This document shows, in pieces, positions 1 through 6,929 of a stretch of DNA of 49,956 nt. Source of the DNA: Lachnospiraceae bacterium UBA1721 (GTDB taxonomy: Bacteria > Bacillota > Clostridia > Lachnospirales > Lachnospiraceae); contig DCIR01000083.1 in the NCBI GenBank assembly GCA_002317155.1, forward strand, positions 1 through 49,956, written 5' to 3'. How positions within the stretch are numbered: position 1 is the stretch's first letter; the number at the start of each line of letters is the position of its first letter. The notes beneath the pieces are model-generated. The model saw nothing but the letters and a program-made list of their open reading frames with translations, had not been told where the DNA came from and made no database searches. A program made the translations under genes and the position numbers.

Positions 1-40
1 CACTTTTATAAGTATAATGCAGTTGCCTAGAGTAACAAAT

Positions 41-106
41 AAATAATACCCCCGGAAAAACTTAAAAATAGATGCAGGAGTATATTAAATAATACCCCCG
101 GAAAAA
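41..106. repeat. Pair of 20-bp direct repeats
   Basis: The 20-base word AAATAATACCCCCGGAAAAA occurs at 41-60 and again at 87-106, exactly, with 26 bases between the copies. The surrounding DNA is AT-rich, so the CCCCCGG core stands out. I see no reading frame across it. It could be a protein-binding iteron, the residue of a duplication, or the edge of a mobile element. Confidence 0.8.
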
Positions 107-115
107 TATAAAAGG

Positions 116-147
116 ACCAGATGGAGCTAATATTCCATCTGGTTTTT
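116..147 (+). terminator. Intrinsic terminator, ACCAGATGGA stem
   Basis: A perfect 10-bp stem (116-125 with 134-143) has an 8-base loop and runs into a T tract at 143-147. It should end transcription entering from the left edge. The stem core ACCAGATGG recurs in the hairpin at 787-822. Confidence 0.75.
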
Positions 148-247
148 GCGTTTAAAGAGGTAGAGGAGGAAGAGAGTACGACATATGAAAAATTAACAGA
201 ATTAATCAACAGATATGACACAAAGAATAAATTGGAGGAATTGAATC

Positions 248-775
248 ATGGAATTTAATATTAAAACATTTAGAGAAGCGAATGATTATCGTGCTCGAAT
301 AAAAAAGTTTATTGTGGACACAGATAATTTGCGTGATAATTTATTTTTATTTGTGACAGATGATAGTAAAGGTGTTTTATATGGTAACGCAAAGTGTGCT
401 GAACAAATTAATTCTTTCCTTAAAGAGTTTGATCTTAATGAGGTGTTAGCAGCAAAACTTATTATTAAGGATAAGAAATTTGAGGATTATAAAGTAGCAC
501 ACATAAAATGGCTGCCTACATTTGCAGTTTGGGAAAGTACAGATGAGGAACTTGAGCGGTATACGGAGTGTTTTCAAAAAGAATATGAAGGAGATGTTTG
601 GGAGAAATTTGATAATAAGACAGTGGATGATTCAGAGGGTATTATTGAATATACTTATATTCCAATATATGATTTTAGGGATGGATATGATTATAAAGAA
701 AAGGCATTTTTAAATGCACTAAGTGATCTTAACCTGGTTTTATTACATCCAGGACGTAATATGTTTAATTATTGA
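248..775 (+). CDS. Unrecognised 175-residue protein
   Basis: I do not recognise this protein. It is 175 residues, acidic, with no signal peptide, membrane segment or obvious catalytic motif, so probably cytoplasmic. A ribosome binding site (GGAGG, around 231-235) sits before the ATG, which supports this start. It is the first full gene of the accessory block and is bracketed by two related hairpins, at 116-147 and 787-822, suggesting it is its own transcription unit or a cassette. Its base use is AT-rich like the genes that follow and unlike the housekeeping genes further right. A function cannot be proposed from sequence alone. Confidence 0.75.
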   Translation: MEFNIKTFREANDYRARIKKFIVDTDNLRDNLFLFVTDDSKGVLYGNAKCAEQINSFLKEFDLNEVLAAKLIIKDKKFEDYKVAHIKWLPTFAVWESTDEELERYTECFQKEYEGDVWEKFDNKTVDDSEGIIEYTYIPIYDFRDGYDYKEKAFLNALSDLNLVLLHPGRNMFNY

Positions 776-786
776 GAAAAAATTTG

Positions 787-822
787 AAAGACCAGATGGT
801 TGCAATATACCACCTGGTCTTT
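787..822 (+). terminator. Hairpin terminator between accessory genes
   Basis: A 14-bp stem with one A-C mismatch (787-800 with 809-822) has an 8-base loop and ends in a short T run. It lies 11 bases after the stop of the preceding gene, as expected for an intrinsic terminator, although the T tract is only four bases. It shares the ACCAGATGG core with the hairpin at 116-143. Confidence 0.65.
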
Positions 823-859
823 TGAGCGTTAATGGGGATGATTTAAGGAGGAATTGTAT

Positions 860-1324
860 ATGAGTACACCAAGTAAAGAAATTTTAATGTTTAAGTTTGA
901 GGAGCCATTCGCGATGTGTGTTTGCATGGGACAAAGTGCGGAGGTTTCATTTGTTTATGAGGATAGGAATGTGAAAATGACTTGTTATAACATTTTCCGT
1001 GATGAGGAATCGTATAACAAGTTAAAAGAACAATTTCCTATATTAAAAGACTGTTATTGGAACGGTCCAGATGGGGAAGACACAGATTTTAATGAAGTGG
1101 TTATTAGAACTTCTCCAGGCGAGGGTTCGACAAGGGTTCCAAAAGGATACAAACACTTTTACATTGGAGGCGGCTCACATTTAGTTATAAGAGAGGATAA
1201 ATATGATGCATATGTAAATGCGTGTGGTGAGCTAGCAGATAAAGAAAATCGATATCAGCTTGATTTTGATCATTGGATGCAATTTATTCCAGCATTATGG
1301 GATGATGAAAAAACACAAGCATAG
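860..1324 (+). CDS. Unrecognised 154-residue protein
   Basis: I do not recognise this protein. It is 154 residues, soluble and acidic, with three cysteines near the N-terminus and a glycine-rich stretch (YIGGGSHL) near residue 100. I chose ATG 860 because AAGGAGG at 845-851 lies 8 bases upstream; an in-frame TTG at 854 would sit only 2 bases from that site. It follows a terminator-like hairpin and precedes an EEP-fold protein by about 50 bases. The context is the AT-rich accessory block; a role cannot be assigned. Confidence 0.75.
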   Translation: MSTPSKEILMFKFEEPFAMCVCMGQSAEVSFVYEDRNVKMTCYNIFRDEESYNKLKEQFPILKDCYWNGPDGEDTDFNEVVIRTSPGEGSTRVPKGYKHFYIGGGSHLVIREDKYDAYVNACGELADKENRYQLDFDHWMQFIPALWDDEKTQA

Positions 1325-1375
1325 GATTAGGTGTAGGAAAAGTTGTTATAAAAAATATAAAGGAGAAAACGAATT

Positions 1376-2194
1376 ATGAACAGAAAAGTATTAGGATGGA
1401 ACATTAATCAGCGTTCAGGCTTAGGAAAGGAAATTCCGGAATTTGTTCTACAGGAGTTATTAGAGCAGGATGCTGATGTTATTGTGCTTACAGAAGTTGT
1501 TAAGAATGATAGTTTGTCAGTTTTTCTTCAGAAGATGCGCGAAGCTGGATATGAATCAGCTATCAGCAGAAATGAGAATACAAATGAGGTATGTATTTTA
1601 TGGAAGGTAGAGTACTATCAGCTATTAAATGTTGATGACTGCCTTATAACGGCCAAGGAGAATGATAATCCAAATTATTTAATGGTCGGGCTGAAAGATC
1701 AGAATGACAAGAAGTTCAATGTAGTTGGCTATCGAATCCGCGTTGGTAGTAAGGAGTCTACTAATGAATACGAAGGCAGAGCAAGACAGATGAAAATTGT
1801 GACAGAAAAGTTAGCACTACTTAATGGACCAACCATGGTTGTAGCCGACAGCAACAATCTTCGCCGTGGTGCTACAAGAAAAGAATGGAATCTTTCTGTT
1901 TTGGATTCTATGCTTGCTGCTGTCGGATTTAAAAGAAACACACCAGAAGGTTCCAGCATCTATGCAGAAACTGCTGTGTCTTACGAATATGAGTTTGCTG
2001 AGGATCACATTATTACAAAAGAAATTGAAATCAGTGATTTCGAATATGATCGTGATTTTGTGAAGAGGAACACAGAGGTCTACATGTGGGGAAAAGATTT
2101 TACAAAACATATTGAGGGTACGCGCCTTTACAAGCAGATTCGAGTGGGTTTTCCTGATCATGCAATTGTAAAGGGATATTTTGAATGTAAGTAA
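1376..2194 (+). CDS. Endonuclease/exonuclease/phosphatase-fold protein
   Basis: At 272 residues this has the length and layout of the EEP superfamily (DNase I, ExoIII, inositol polyphosphate phosphatases), which hydrolyse phosphodiesters or phosphomonoesters with a divalent metal. The family landmarks appear in order: WNINQRSG near residue 8 (metal-site Asn), DVIVLTEVVK near residue 37 (metal-binding Glu), MVVADSNN near residue 156 in the place of the usual GDFN, and PDHAIV near residue 262 in the place of SDH. The general Asp-x-Asn and terminal Asp-His are kept, so activity is plausible. The ATG follows AAGGAG. No signal peptide, so it acts in the cytoplasm. It lies in a block with several other phosphoesterase-fold genes. 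The substrate is unknown. Confidence 0.7.
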   Translation: MNRKVLGWNINQRSGLGKEIPEFVLQELLEQDADVIVLTEVVKNDSLSVFLQKMREAGYESAISRNENTNEVCILWKVEYYQLLNVDDCLITAKENDNPNYLMVGLKDQNDKKFNVVGYRIRVGSKESTNEYEGRARQMKIVTEKLALLNGPTMVVADSNNLRRGATRKEWNLSVLDSMLAAVGFKRNTPEGSSIYAETAVSYEYEFAEDHIITKEIEISDFEYDRDFVKRNTEVYMWGKDFTKHIEGTRLYKQIRVGFPDHAIVKGYFECK

Positions 2195-2312
2195 GTAATC
2201 ACTTATGTCGTTGAGACATAGGTGATTGCTTATGTAAGTGGAGCTTTAGCTTCACTTACAGCTGCGAAGCAGACTACATTCATGAGCAAGTAGCGAAGCG
2301 GATTGCGAATGT
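2193..2312. repeat. Structured intergenic element, four successive hairpins
   Basis: Between two genes lie four successive stem-loops. A 17-bp stem (2193-2209 with 2215-2231) has a 5-base loop and only G-U imperfections. An 11-bp stem (2234-2244 with 2249-2259) has a TTTA loop. A small CTGC-GAA-GCAG hairpin is at 2262-2272. A 6-bp outer stem (2276-2281 with 2307-2312) encloses GC-rich words built on GCGAAGCGG. There is no T tract, so it is not a simple terminator. It could be a REP or MITE-like element, or an RNA processing site. Confidence 0.6.
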
Positions 2313-2351
2313 TTGATTTATAATGTTTAGTTCAATCAGAAAGGTCGTGAT

Positions 2352-2702
2352 GTGAGTATGGGAAGAAAAATCATTGCAGTAGATTTCGATGGTACGCTGT
2401 GTATGAATCAGGATGTTGATAACTGGCCATATCTGGGAGAGCCTAATAAAGAGTTGGTCCGAAAACTTAAAGCTTTGCAGGATGAGGGACACGCCCTTAT
2501 CCTATGGACTTGCAGAGAAGGAGAATTGTTGGAACAGGCAGTAGCTTGGTGCAGAAGTTTTTGTGGACTTAACTTTGATGCTGTTAATGACAATATAGAA
2601 GAAACAAAGAAGTTCTTTGGTAGTAATTCTAGAAAAATAAGTTGCGATTACTACATCGATGATAAGGGCTATACACCAGAAGCATTTAATAATATTCAGT
2701 GA
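2352..2702 (+). CDS. Small HAD-superfamily phosphatase-like protein
   Basis: A minimal HAD-fold protein of 116 residues with no cap domain. Motif I is VDFDGTLC near residues 9-16 (nucleophile Asp and general acid Asp), motif II is LWTCRE near residue 51 with Thr, and a late acidic motif YYIDDKG lies near residue 101. These are the residues for phosphoryl transfer through an aspartyl-phosphate. Such short HADs often occur in phage and mobile DNA; the substrate is unknown. I chose GTG 2352, with AAAGG 7 bases upstream; ATG 2358 is a possible alternative. It follows the hairpin-rich element at 2193-2312. Confidence 0.7.
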   Translation: MSMGRKIIAVDFDGTLCMNQDVDNWPYLGEPNKELVRKLKALQDEGHALILWTCREGELLEQAVAWCRSFCGLNFDAVNDNIEETKKFFGSNSRKISCDYYIDDKGYTPEAFNNIQ

Positions 2703-2762
2703 TAAGGGGAATATTATTAATTGTTTCAAAAGTTAATGAAATGTCAGATGGAGGAAATATGT

Positions 2763-3404
2763 ATGGTAAAAAACATGTATAAAGAAAAAATAACAGAATG
2801 TGTATTTGATAATGAGCCATTGGTCAAAGTTTATGAGAGGATATGTAATCTCGAAACTCCGTATATATGGTATACCGATAATTTTAATGGTGAACAGCTT
2901 TATTTGATTAATGATATAGAAACCGAGAAAGATGTTCCAACCGGTGTGTGGCGAATTGATGATATCGAATTTATTGAATCATTCCGAGATGTAATTGGAC
3001 TTAGGCTTTGTAGGATGTCTGGCAAAAAGATAGATAATAAATATGTGAGTATTTCATATAGAAGTAATTATTTAAATAAAGATATCACTACAGAAATGTT
3101 ACTAGGACAGGCAGGGCTTCGAATTCCTGATATTTCGGAATTCGAATCTGTAAACTTTATTGGCGATATACCAGGAAACACAAAAGATGTAGATGAAATA
3201 TTAAAGAAGGAAAGAATTAAGTATCTAAAGGAAAGCATCTTGGAGGATGAAAATAAAATTGCGATGTATGAAAAAAAGCGGGAAGTGTTGGAACCAGTTA
3301 TAAGAAATCTTCAATATGATGTTGAGCAATGTAATTTAAGAGTAAAATATGCAAATCAGCGAATTGAACAAGTGCGAAAGGAGTTACAAGATTTGCAGGC
3401 TTAA
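2763..3404 (+). CDS. Unrecognised protein with C-terminal coiled coil
   Basis: The product is 213 residues and I do not recognise it. The last 65 or so residues are rich in Glu, Lys and Arg with heptad spacing and look like a coiled coil, so it probably oligomerises or binds a partner. The N-terminal part is acidic and has no catalytic motif I can name. The start ATG 2763 is favoured because GGAGGA at 2750-2755 is 7 bases away; earlier in-frame starts (TTG 2721, ATG 2736) have no ribosome site. It lies between the small HAD gene and another unknown. Confidence 0.7.
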   Translation: MVKNMYKEKITECVFDNEPLVKVYERICNLETPYIWYTDNFNGEQLYLINDIETEKDVPTGVWRIDDIEFIESFRDVIGLRLCRMSGKKIDNKYVSISYRSNYLNKDITTEMLLGQAGLRIPDISEFESVNFIGDIPGNTKDVDEILKKERIKYLKESILEDENKIAMYEKKREVLEPVIRNLQYDVEQCNLRVKYANQRIEQVRKELQDLQA

Positions 3405-3443
3405 GTATGAAAATAAATTATGTATAAGAAGGGAGAAAACACG

Positions 3444-3866
3444 ATGGCAACAAAGACAATTAGAATTAATCATGTAGAAGCAGTAGAGAATTATTTAGAT
3501 GAAGAGGGCTTGGTTTACATTGATCTTGAGCGTAATGCAGGAGTTGTAAGGGGAGTAAATAGATTGATCAATATGCTTCCTAAGAGCTTTGAGCCAAAAG
3601 ATATTAAGAAGTTTTATAAGAGAACAGGGCTTAAGGTTCAGGTTCATGTCATGAAGGATTGTGACCTGGCAATATACGATCGTAAGGGCAAGTATCCTAG
3701 AGATGACGCATATATCTGGAATGAGAATTTTACTAGGAATGTTGCTAAACATCCAGAATGGTTAGAACCACAGGAAGAAGCTGATATCTTTATTATTTAC
3801 AAGATCGAGCCAGTTGAGGTTAGAGTGGATGATATCGTGGATGACGAGGATATCCTTCCGTTTTAG
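3444..3866 (+). CDS. Unrecognised 140-residue protein
   Basis: I do not recognise it. It is 140 residues, soluble, with a basic middle (KDIKKFYKRTGLK) and an acidic tail ending VDDEDILPF. That type of tail, acidic with a terminal hydrophobic tip, resembles the C-terminal tip of single-strand DNA-binding proteins, but the body does not look like an OB fold and I do not claim it. ATG 3444 is preferred over 3420 because GGGAGA lies just upstream. A terminator follows at 3911. Confidence 0.7.
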   Translation: MATKTIRINHVEAVENYLDEEGLVYIDLERNAGVVRGVNRLINMLPKSFEPKDIKKFYKRTGLKVQVHVMKDCDLAIYDRKGKYPRDDAYIWNENFTRNVAKHPEWLEPQEEADIFIIYKIEPVEVRVDDIVDDEDILPF

Positions 3867-3910
3867 TGAGAAAAGAATGACGGCTGAGATACTGTCAGAT
3901 TGATTGGTAA

Positions 3911-3937
3911 AGGATGCGTAATAGGCATTCTTTTTTT
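3911..3937 (+). terminator. Intrinsic terminator
   Basis: A 7-bp stem (3911-3917 with 3925-3931, one G-U pair) has a 7-base loop and is followed by seven T residues. It ends the unit holding the 140-residue protein. Confidence 0.7.
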
Positions 3938-3946
3938 AATGTAAAA

Positions 3947-3976
3947 ATAGGTTTGCTGAATAAAAAGCAAACCTAT
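3947..3976 (+). promoter_or_regulatory. Perfect 11-bp hairpin just upstream of a start codon
   Basis: ATAGGTTTGCT at 3947-3957 pairs perfectly with 3966-3976 across an 8-base loop. The stem ends directly before the GAAAGGAGG ribosome binding site of the gene at 3991 and has no T tract after it. It could protect the mRNA 5' end, modulate translation or be an operator. Confidence 0.55.
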
Positions 3977-3990
3977 GAAAGGAGGCATTT

Positions 3991-4761
3991 ATGGGCGATA
4001 GGCATGTTTTCAATAAAGGCACGGATTCAGAAATGCTTGCAATGGATATAGTTGCATTCTTACGAAAGTGGGGAATGTGGCAGGATGTACAGATTTTTAC
4101 TGGCGGGAAATGTTATACAGATAGTGATGGTGAATTAGTGGTAAGGGATGAGGGGCATCCAGAGAAGTATTTAGAAGGGATAAGTCACTATGACTGCAAT
4201 GGTAATACTGTATGGAAGGATATATCAAATCCTGAAAGATTTCTGGATATGACCTTTGAGGGGGCACTTAGTTTACTTCTTCGGCATCATGAATATGAGG
4301 TCAAAATCGGAGATGTTTCAGATGAGGTGAAGCATATTATTGTACCTGAAACAGATAAGGATTTTGATGAGTTTACGAATCTTGTGGATGAATATTTAGA
4401 AGGAAAATATTCCTGGGATCCAGCTGAATTTGATTCATTTGAGGAGTGGCTTGAGCTTAATCAGTACTGTGATATGGATTTATTTGATTATAAGGATTAT
4501 TCAGATGGCAGGGAAATTGAATTTTCAAGCAGAGAAGAATATGAAGATTTTCTTATGCGTCAAGCTGTAGAGAGAGAATATGTTGCGTACGAATATTTCG
4601 AAGACGAAATATGTGATGAGGCTGATTGGGGTTCAGAAACATTTTATGACAATAGTCGTATTGCAAGCATGATCATTGAAGAATTTAATAATTTACTGGA
4701 AAAATATGGATTGTGGTATGACCTTTGTTTTTCGTGGAGTTTGACAGCATATAGGATTTAG
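3991..4761 (+). CDS. Unrecognised acidic 256-residue protein
   Basis: Not recognised. The protein is 256 residues and strongly acidic, especially residues 125-215, where aspartate, glutamate and aromatic residues dominate. Acidic, aromatic-rich proteins of this kind occur as DNA mimics and antirestriction proteins on phages and conjugative elements, but no specific family motif is visible and this is only an analogy. The start ATG follows GAAAGGAGG at about 8 bases, with a perfect hairpin directly upstream. It is followed closely by a 31-residue ORF and a HAD gene, likely in one transcript. Confidence 0.7.
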   Translation: MGDRHVFNKGTDSEMLAMDIVAFLRKWGMWQDVQIFTGGKCYTDSDGELVVRDEGHPEKYLEGISHYDCNGNTVWKDISNPERFLDMTFEGALSLLLRHHEYEVKIGDVSDEVKHIIVPETDKDFDEFTNLVDEYLEGKYSWDPAEFDSFEEWLELNQYCDMDLFDYKDYSDGREIEFSSREEYEDFLMRQAVEREYVAYEYFEDEICDEADWGSETFYDNSRIASMIIEEFNNLLEKYGLWYDLCFSWSLTAYRI

Positions 4762-4780
4762 AAATGGAGGACGCACACTT

Positions 4781-4876
4781 ATGAGAGAAGAACTTGAGCT
4801 TAAGTTGCAGGAAGAGTTTGATTTTATGTGGCAGAATAATGTGGATGAAGAGAGGGAACTTTATCGCAGATGGTGA
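4781..4876 (+). CDS. Possible 31-residue small protein
   Basis: An ATG at 4781 with GGAGG about 10 bases upstream opens a 31-residue frame starting MREELELKLQEEF and ending YRRW. The peptide is highly charged and amphipathic. It fills most of the gap between the acidic protein and the next HAD gene. It is too short to place in a family; the ribosome site and position are the only support. Confidence 0.45.
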   Translation: MREELELKLQEEFDFMWQNNVDEERELYRRW

Positions 4877-4891
4877 GGAGAGTGATTGATT

Positions 4892-5368
4892 ATGCGATTT
4901 GCAGTATTCTTGGATATAGATGGTGTGTTGAACACAAGAACAACATGCCAGCATACTCCAGATGGTTATACAGGGATTGACAATGCAAGAGTAGAAATTC
5001 TGGCAAATGCAATAAAAATGTATGATTGCTATGAAATCATTTTAATGTCTGATTGGAAAGAGATGGATGAATATGATGATGATTATTTATATCTTCTTGA
5101 AAAACTGGATTTATATGGTCTTGATATTTCTGGAAAGACAAAAGATCAAGGGAATAATCGAGGGGAAGGCATAATCAACTATCTAAAGTCTCATCCGGAA
5201 ATTGATGATTATGTAATATTGGATGATCATAAATTTGATTTCATGGATTACACGCAGTTGTGGGAAAGATTATTAATTACTGATGGTATTGAAAGAGCTG
5301 AGTTTGCTTCAAGAACACCTGAAGTGGAGACAATGATTTTTATGGATTATATAAGGAAATATTCTTAG
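4892..5368 (+). CDS. HAD-fold protein resembling the RNA-repair-associated HAD family
   Basis: The 158-residue product has a HAD motif I at the N-terminus (FLDIDGVLN, both Asp present), Ser in motif II (LMSDWKE, near residue 49) and a late YVILDD near residue 107. This short capless layout resembles the HAD domain described in Swiss-army-knife RNA repair proteins, where such domains are proposed to trim phosphates from nucleic acid ends. I make that link from layout only. ATG 4892 was chosen; TTG 4886 is also possible from the GAGGAG at 4875-4880. It lies 13 bases before the next HAD gene, so the two are probably co-translated. Confidence 0.65.
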   Translation: MRFAVFLDIDGVLNTRTTCQHTPDGYTGIDNARVEILANAIKMYDCYEIILMSDWKEMDEYDDDYLYLLEKLDLYGLDISGKTKDQGNNRGEGIINYLKSHPEIDDYVILDDHKFDFMDYTQLWERLLITDGIERAEFASRTPEVETMIFMDYIRKYS

Positions 5369-5381
5369 AGAGGTGACAATT

Positions 5382-5894
5382 ATGGTTAGTAAAATATATT
5401 TTGATTTAGATGGTGTTTTGGCTGATTTTGACAGAGGAGTCATGGAATTAGCAGGATTTGAGCGAAATGGGGCTACTGCTAATTCTGATATTAAGGACGA
5501 TGATATGTGGCAGGCAATAGCCAAAGTTCCTAGCTTTTACGATAAATTAGAGCTTATGCCAGGGGCAAAGGAAATGTTTAATTCTATTTATAAGAAGTAT
5601 GGTGATAAGGTGGAAATTCTTACAGGTATTCCAAAACCTAAAAGAAATATCACTACAGCAGCAGAGGACAAAATCAATTGGGTTCATAGATTGTTTGGAA
5701 TTGAAATAAAGGTAAACACCGTGCTCAGAGAGGAAAAGAAAAATTTCTGTACCGGACCAGAATGTATTTTGATTGATGATTTGAAGAAAAATATTAATGA
5801 ATGGGAAGCTTATGGTGGAACTGGAATTTTATTTACAAGTGCAGAGGAAGTATTACAAGAGGTTAATAGAAAAATAGCGATGATGGAGGAATAA
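5382..5894 (+). CDS. 5'(3')-deoxyribonucleotidase-like HAD protein
   Basis: At 170 residues it fits the NT5C-type nucleotidases, which remove phosphate from deoxynucleoside monophosphates. Motif I is YFDLDGVLADF near residues 6-16, motif II is the LTGIPKP stretch near residue 79, and the last motif is CILIDDLKKNINEW near residues 125-138, where the paired Asp bind Mg. I chose ATG 5382, 8 bases after GAGAGG. The next gene begins 3 bases after its stop, so they are coupled. In phages and mobile elements such enzymes adjust nucleotide pools; here the role is inferred only. Confidence 0.7.
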   Translation: MVSKIYFDLDGVLADFDRGVMELAGFERNGATANSDIKDDDMWQAIAKVPSFYDKLELMPGAKEMFNSIYKKYGDKVEILTGIPKPKRNITTAAEDKINWVHRLFGIEIKVNTVLREEKKNFCTGPECILIDDLKKNINEWEAYGGTGILFTSAEEVLQEVNRKIAMMEE

Positions 5895-5897
5895 TGT

Positions 5898-6575
5898 ATG
5901 AGCATATTTGTATGTGGAGATATTCATTCGACACTTGATATTAACAAACTGGACTGTTTTATTGGTAGAGAGGATTTGAATGAGAATGATTATTTAATTA
6001 TATGTGGTGACACAGGTATATGCGGATTTAGTAAAGAACAGGAGCGTCTTACAAGGGAATACTTAAGAAAATTGCCGATGACAGTCTTGTTTGCCGATGG
6101 TAATCATGAGCAGTTTGATGCACTAAATTCTTATTCGGTTGAAGAGTGGAAGGGCGGAAAGGTACATATTATAGAACCTGGAATAATTCATCTAATGAGA
6201 GGACAAGTTTTTAAGATTGATGGGAAGAAATTCTTTGTATTTGGTGGTGCATATTCCATTGACAGAGCTTATAGGGATTTGGGATTTACGTGGTTTGAGG
6301 AGGAACTTCCTTCAGAAGAAGAATACAGGGAAGCTTGGAAAAATCTTAATGAAAATGATTACAAAGTTGACTATATTATTTCACATACCGGACCTTATGA
6401 AGTGATTACTGAGCTTGGCTATGAATGTCATGATGCAGCACTTGAACAGGTAAGATTCTTTCAGCAGGTAGCAGATCAAGTTGATTTTCAGGATTGGTAT
6501 TTTGGTCACTTTCATGAAGATGTAGATGTCGAAAGCTTTCACTGCAGAATTGATGAAGTTACGCAGATTGTATGA
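5898..6575 (+). CDS. Calcineurin-like metallophosphoesterase
   Basis: All landmark motifs of the metallophosphoesterase fold are present in order over 225 residues: GDIH near residue 7, GDTG near residue 37, GNHE near residue 68, SHTGP near residue 160 and GHFHED near residue 199. These residues bind two metal ions and hydrolyse phosphomono- or phosphodiesters. No signal peptide, so it is cytoplasmic. GGAGGA 7 bases upstream sets the start. It is the last gene of the accessory block and follows the NT5C-like gene by 3 bases, suggesting linked action on nucleotides or nucleic acid ends. The substrate cannot be read from the sequence. Confidence 0.85.
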   Translation: MSIFVCGDIHSTLDINKLDCFIGREDLNENDYLIICGDTGICGFSKEQERLTREYLRKLPMTVLFADGNHEQFDALNSYSVEEWKGGKVHIIEPGIIHLMRGQVFKIDGKKFFVFGGAYSIDRAYRDLGFTWFEEELPSEEEYREAWKNLNENDYKVDYIISHTGPYEVITELGYECHDAALEQVRFFQQVADQVDFQDWYFGHFHEDVDVESFHCRIDEVTQIV

Positions 6576-6652
6576 GATATATTGGAATACTAATTGTTGA
6601 AAGTAGAATAAAAGATTATGTAACAAAGATGAGACCATTTTATTAATTTTGT

Positions 6653-6681
6653 TGACAACCAAATTGTATTGTGATATTTTT
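6653..6681 (+). promoter_or_regulatory. Promoter, TTGACA-17-TATTTT with TG extension
   Basis: TTGACA at 6653-6658 and TATTTT at 6676-6681 are 17 bases apart, with TG at 6673-6674 forming an extended -10. Transcription would begin near 6688, about 12 bases before the first terminator hairpin. Confidence 0.6.
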
Positions 6682-6699
6682 ACATCATCAAAGAGAGCA

Positions 6700-6737
6700 A
6701 AGGTGTTCCGATTATTTGGAACGCCTTTATTTTTTTC
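6700..6737 (+). terminator. Strong hairpin with T tract
   Basis: An 11-bp stem (6700-6710 with 6719-6729, one G-U) has an 8-base loop and seven T residues at 6731-6737. It may end the upstream block or, given the promoter at 6653, act as an attenuator or the end of a very short RNA. Confidence 0.75.
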
Positions 6738-6788
6738 TCACATTACAATTTTTATTATATGTTTTAATTATATATGTTTTTTTTAGCA

Positions 6789-6827
6789 AAGGCGCTGATG
6801 TGTGTACATTGGCGCCTTGTGTTTTTT
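6789..6827 (+). terminator. Second strong hairpin with T tract
   Basis: A 13-bp stem (6789-6801 with 6806-6818, two G-U pairs) closes on a GTGT tetraloop and leads to six T residues at 6822-6827. Both hairpins begin with AAAGG or AAGG, so they may be copies of one element. Confidence 0.75.
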
Positions 6828-6929
6828 ATGTTATCGGAAAGGCACCTTTAACGTAAAAAAATATAAATATATGCATAGTAAAATAGATATGCTTATAAAC
6901 CTCATCACAGTCATAAGGAGGATAAAACA

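Larger units (their letters stand above)
6576..6929 (+). other. Gap of 354 bases: promoter, two hairpins and leader of the ATP-grasp operon
   Basis: There is no credible gene here. The stretch holds an extended -10 promoter (6653-6681), two strong hairpins with T tracts (6700-6737 and 6789-6827), an AAAGG-CCTTT word near 6838-6849, and an AT-rich run up to the AAGGAGG before 6930. If the promoter serves the operon at 6930, its leader is about 240 bases and must pass two terminators. Confidence 0.6.

Noticed and set aside
121..258. 45-residue frame starting in the terminator hairpin before the first gene
   Set aside because: The last part looks protein-like, but the start codon lies inside the terminator stem and its ribosome site (AGGA) is weak; it overlaps the next gene. 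It could be the remnant of a gene.
3444..3866. Single-strand DNA-binding protein
   Set aside because: The acidic tail ending ILPF is suggestive, but no OB-fold pattern is visible in the body.
6671..6856. 61-residue frame over the two hairpins before the ATP-grasp operon
   Set aside because: It runs through both terminators, has no ribosome site and its sequence is hydrophobic by chance from the T tracts.
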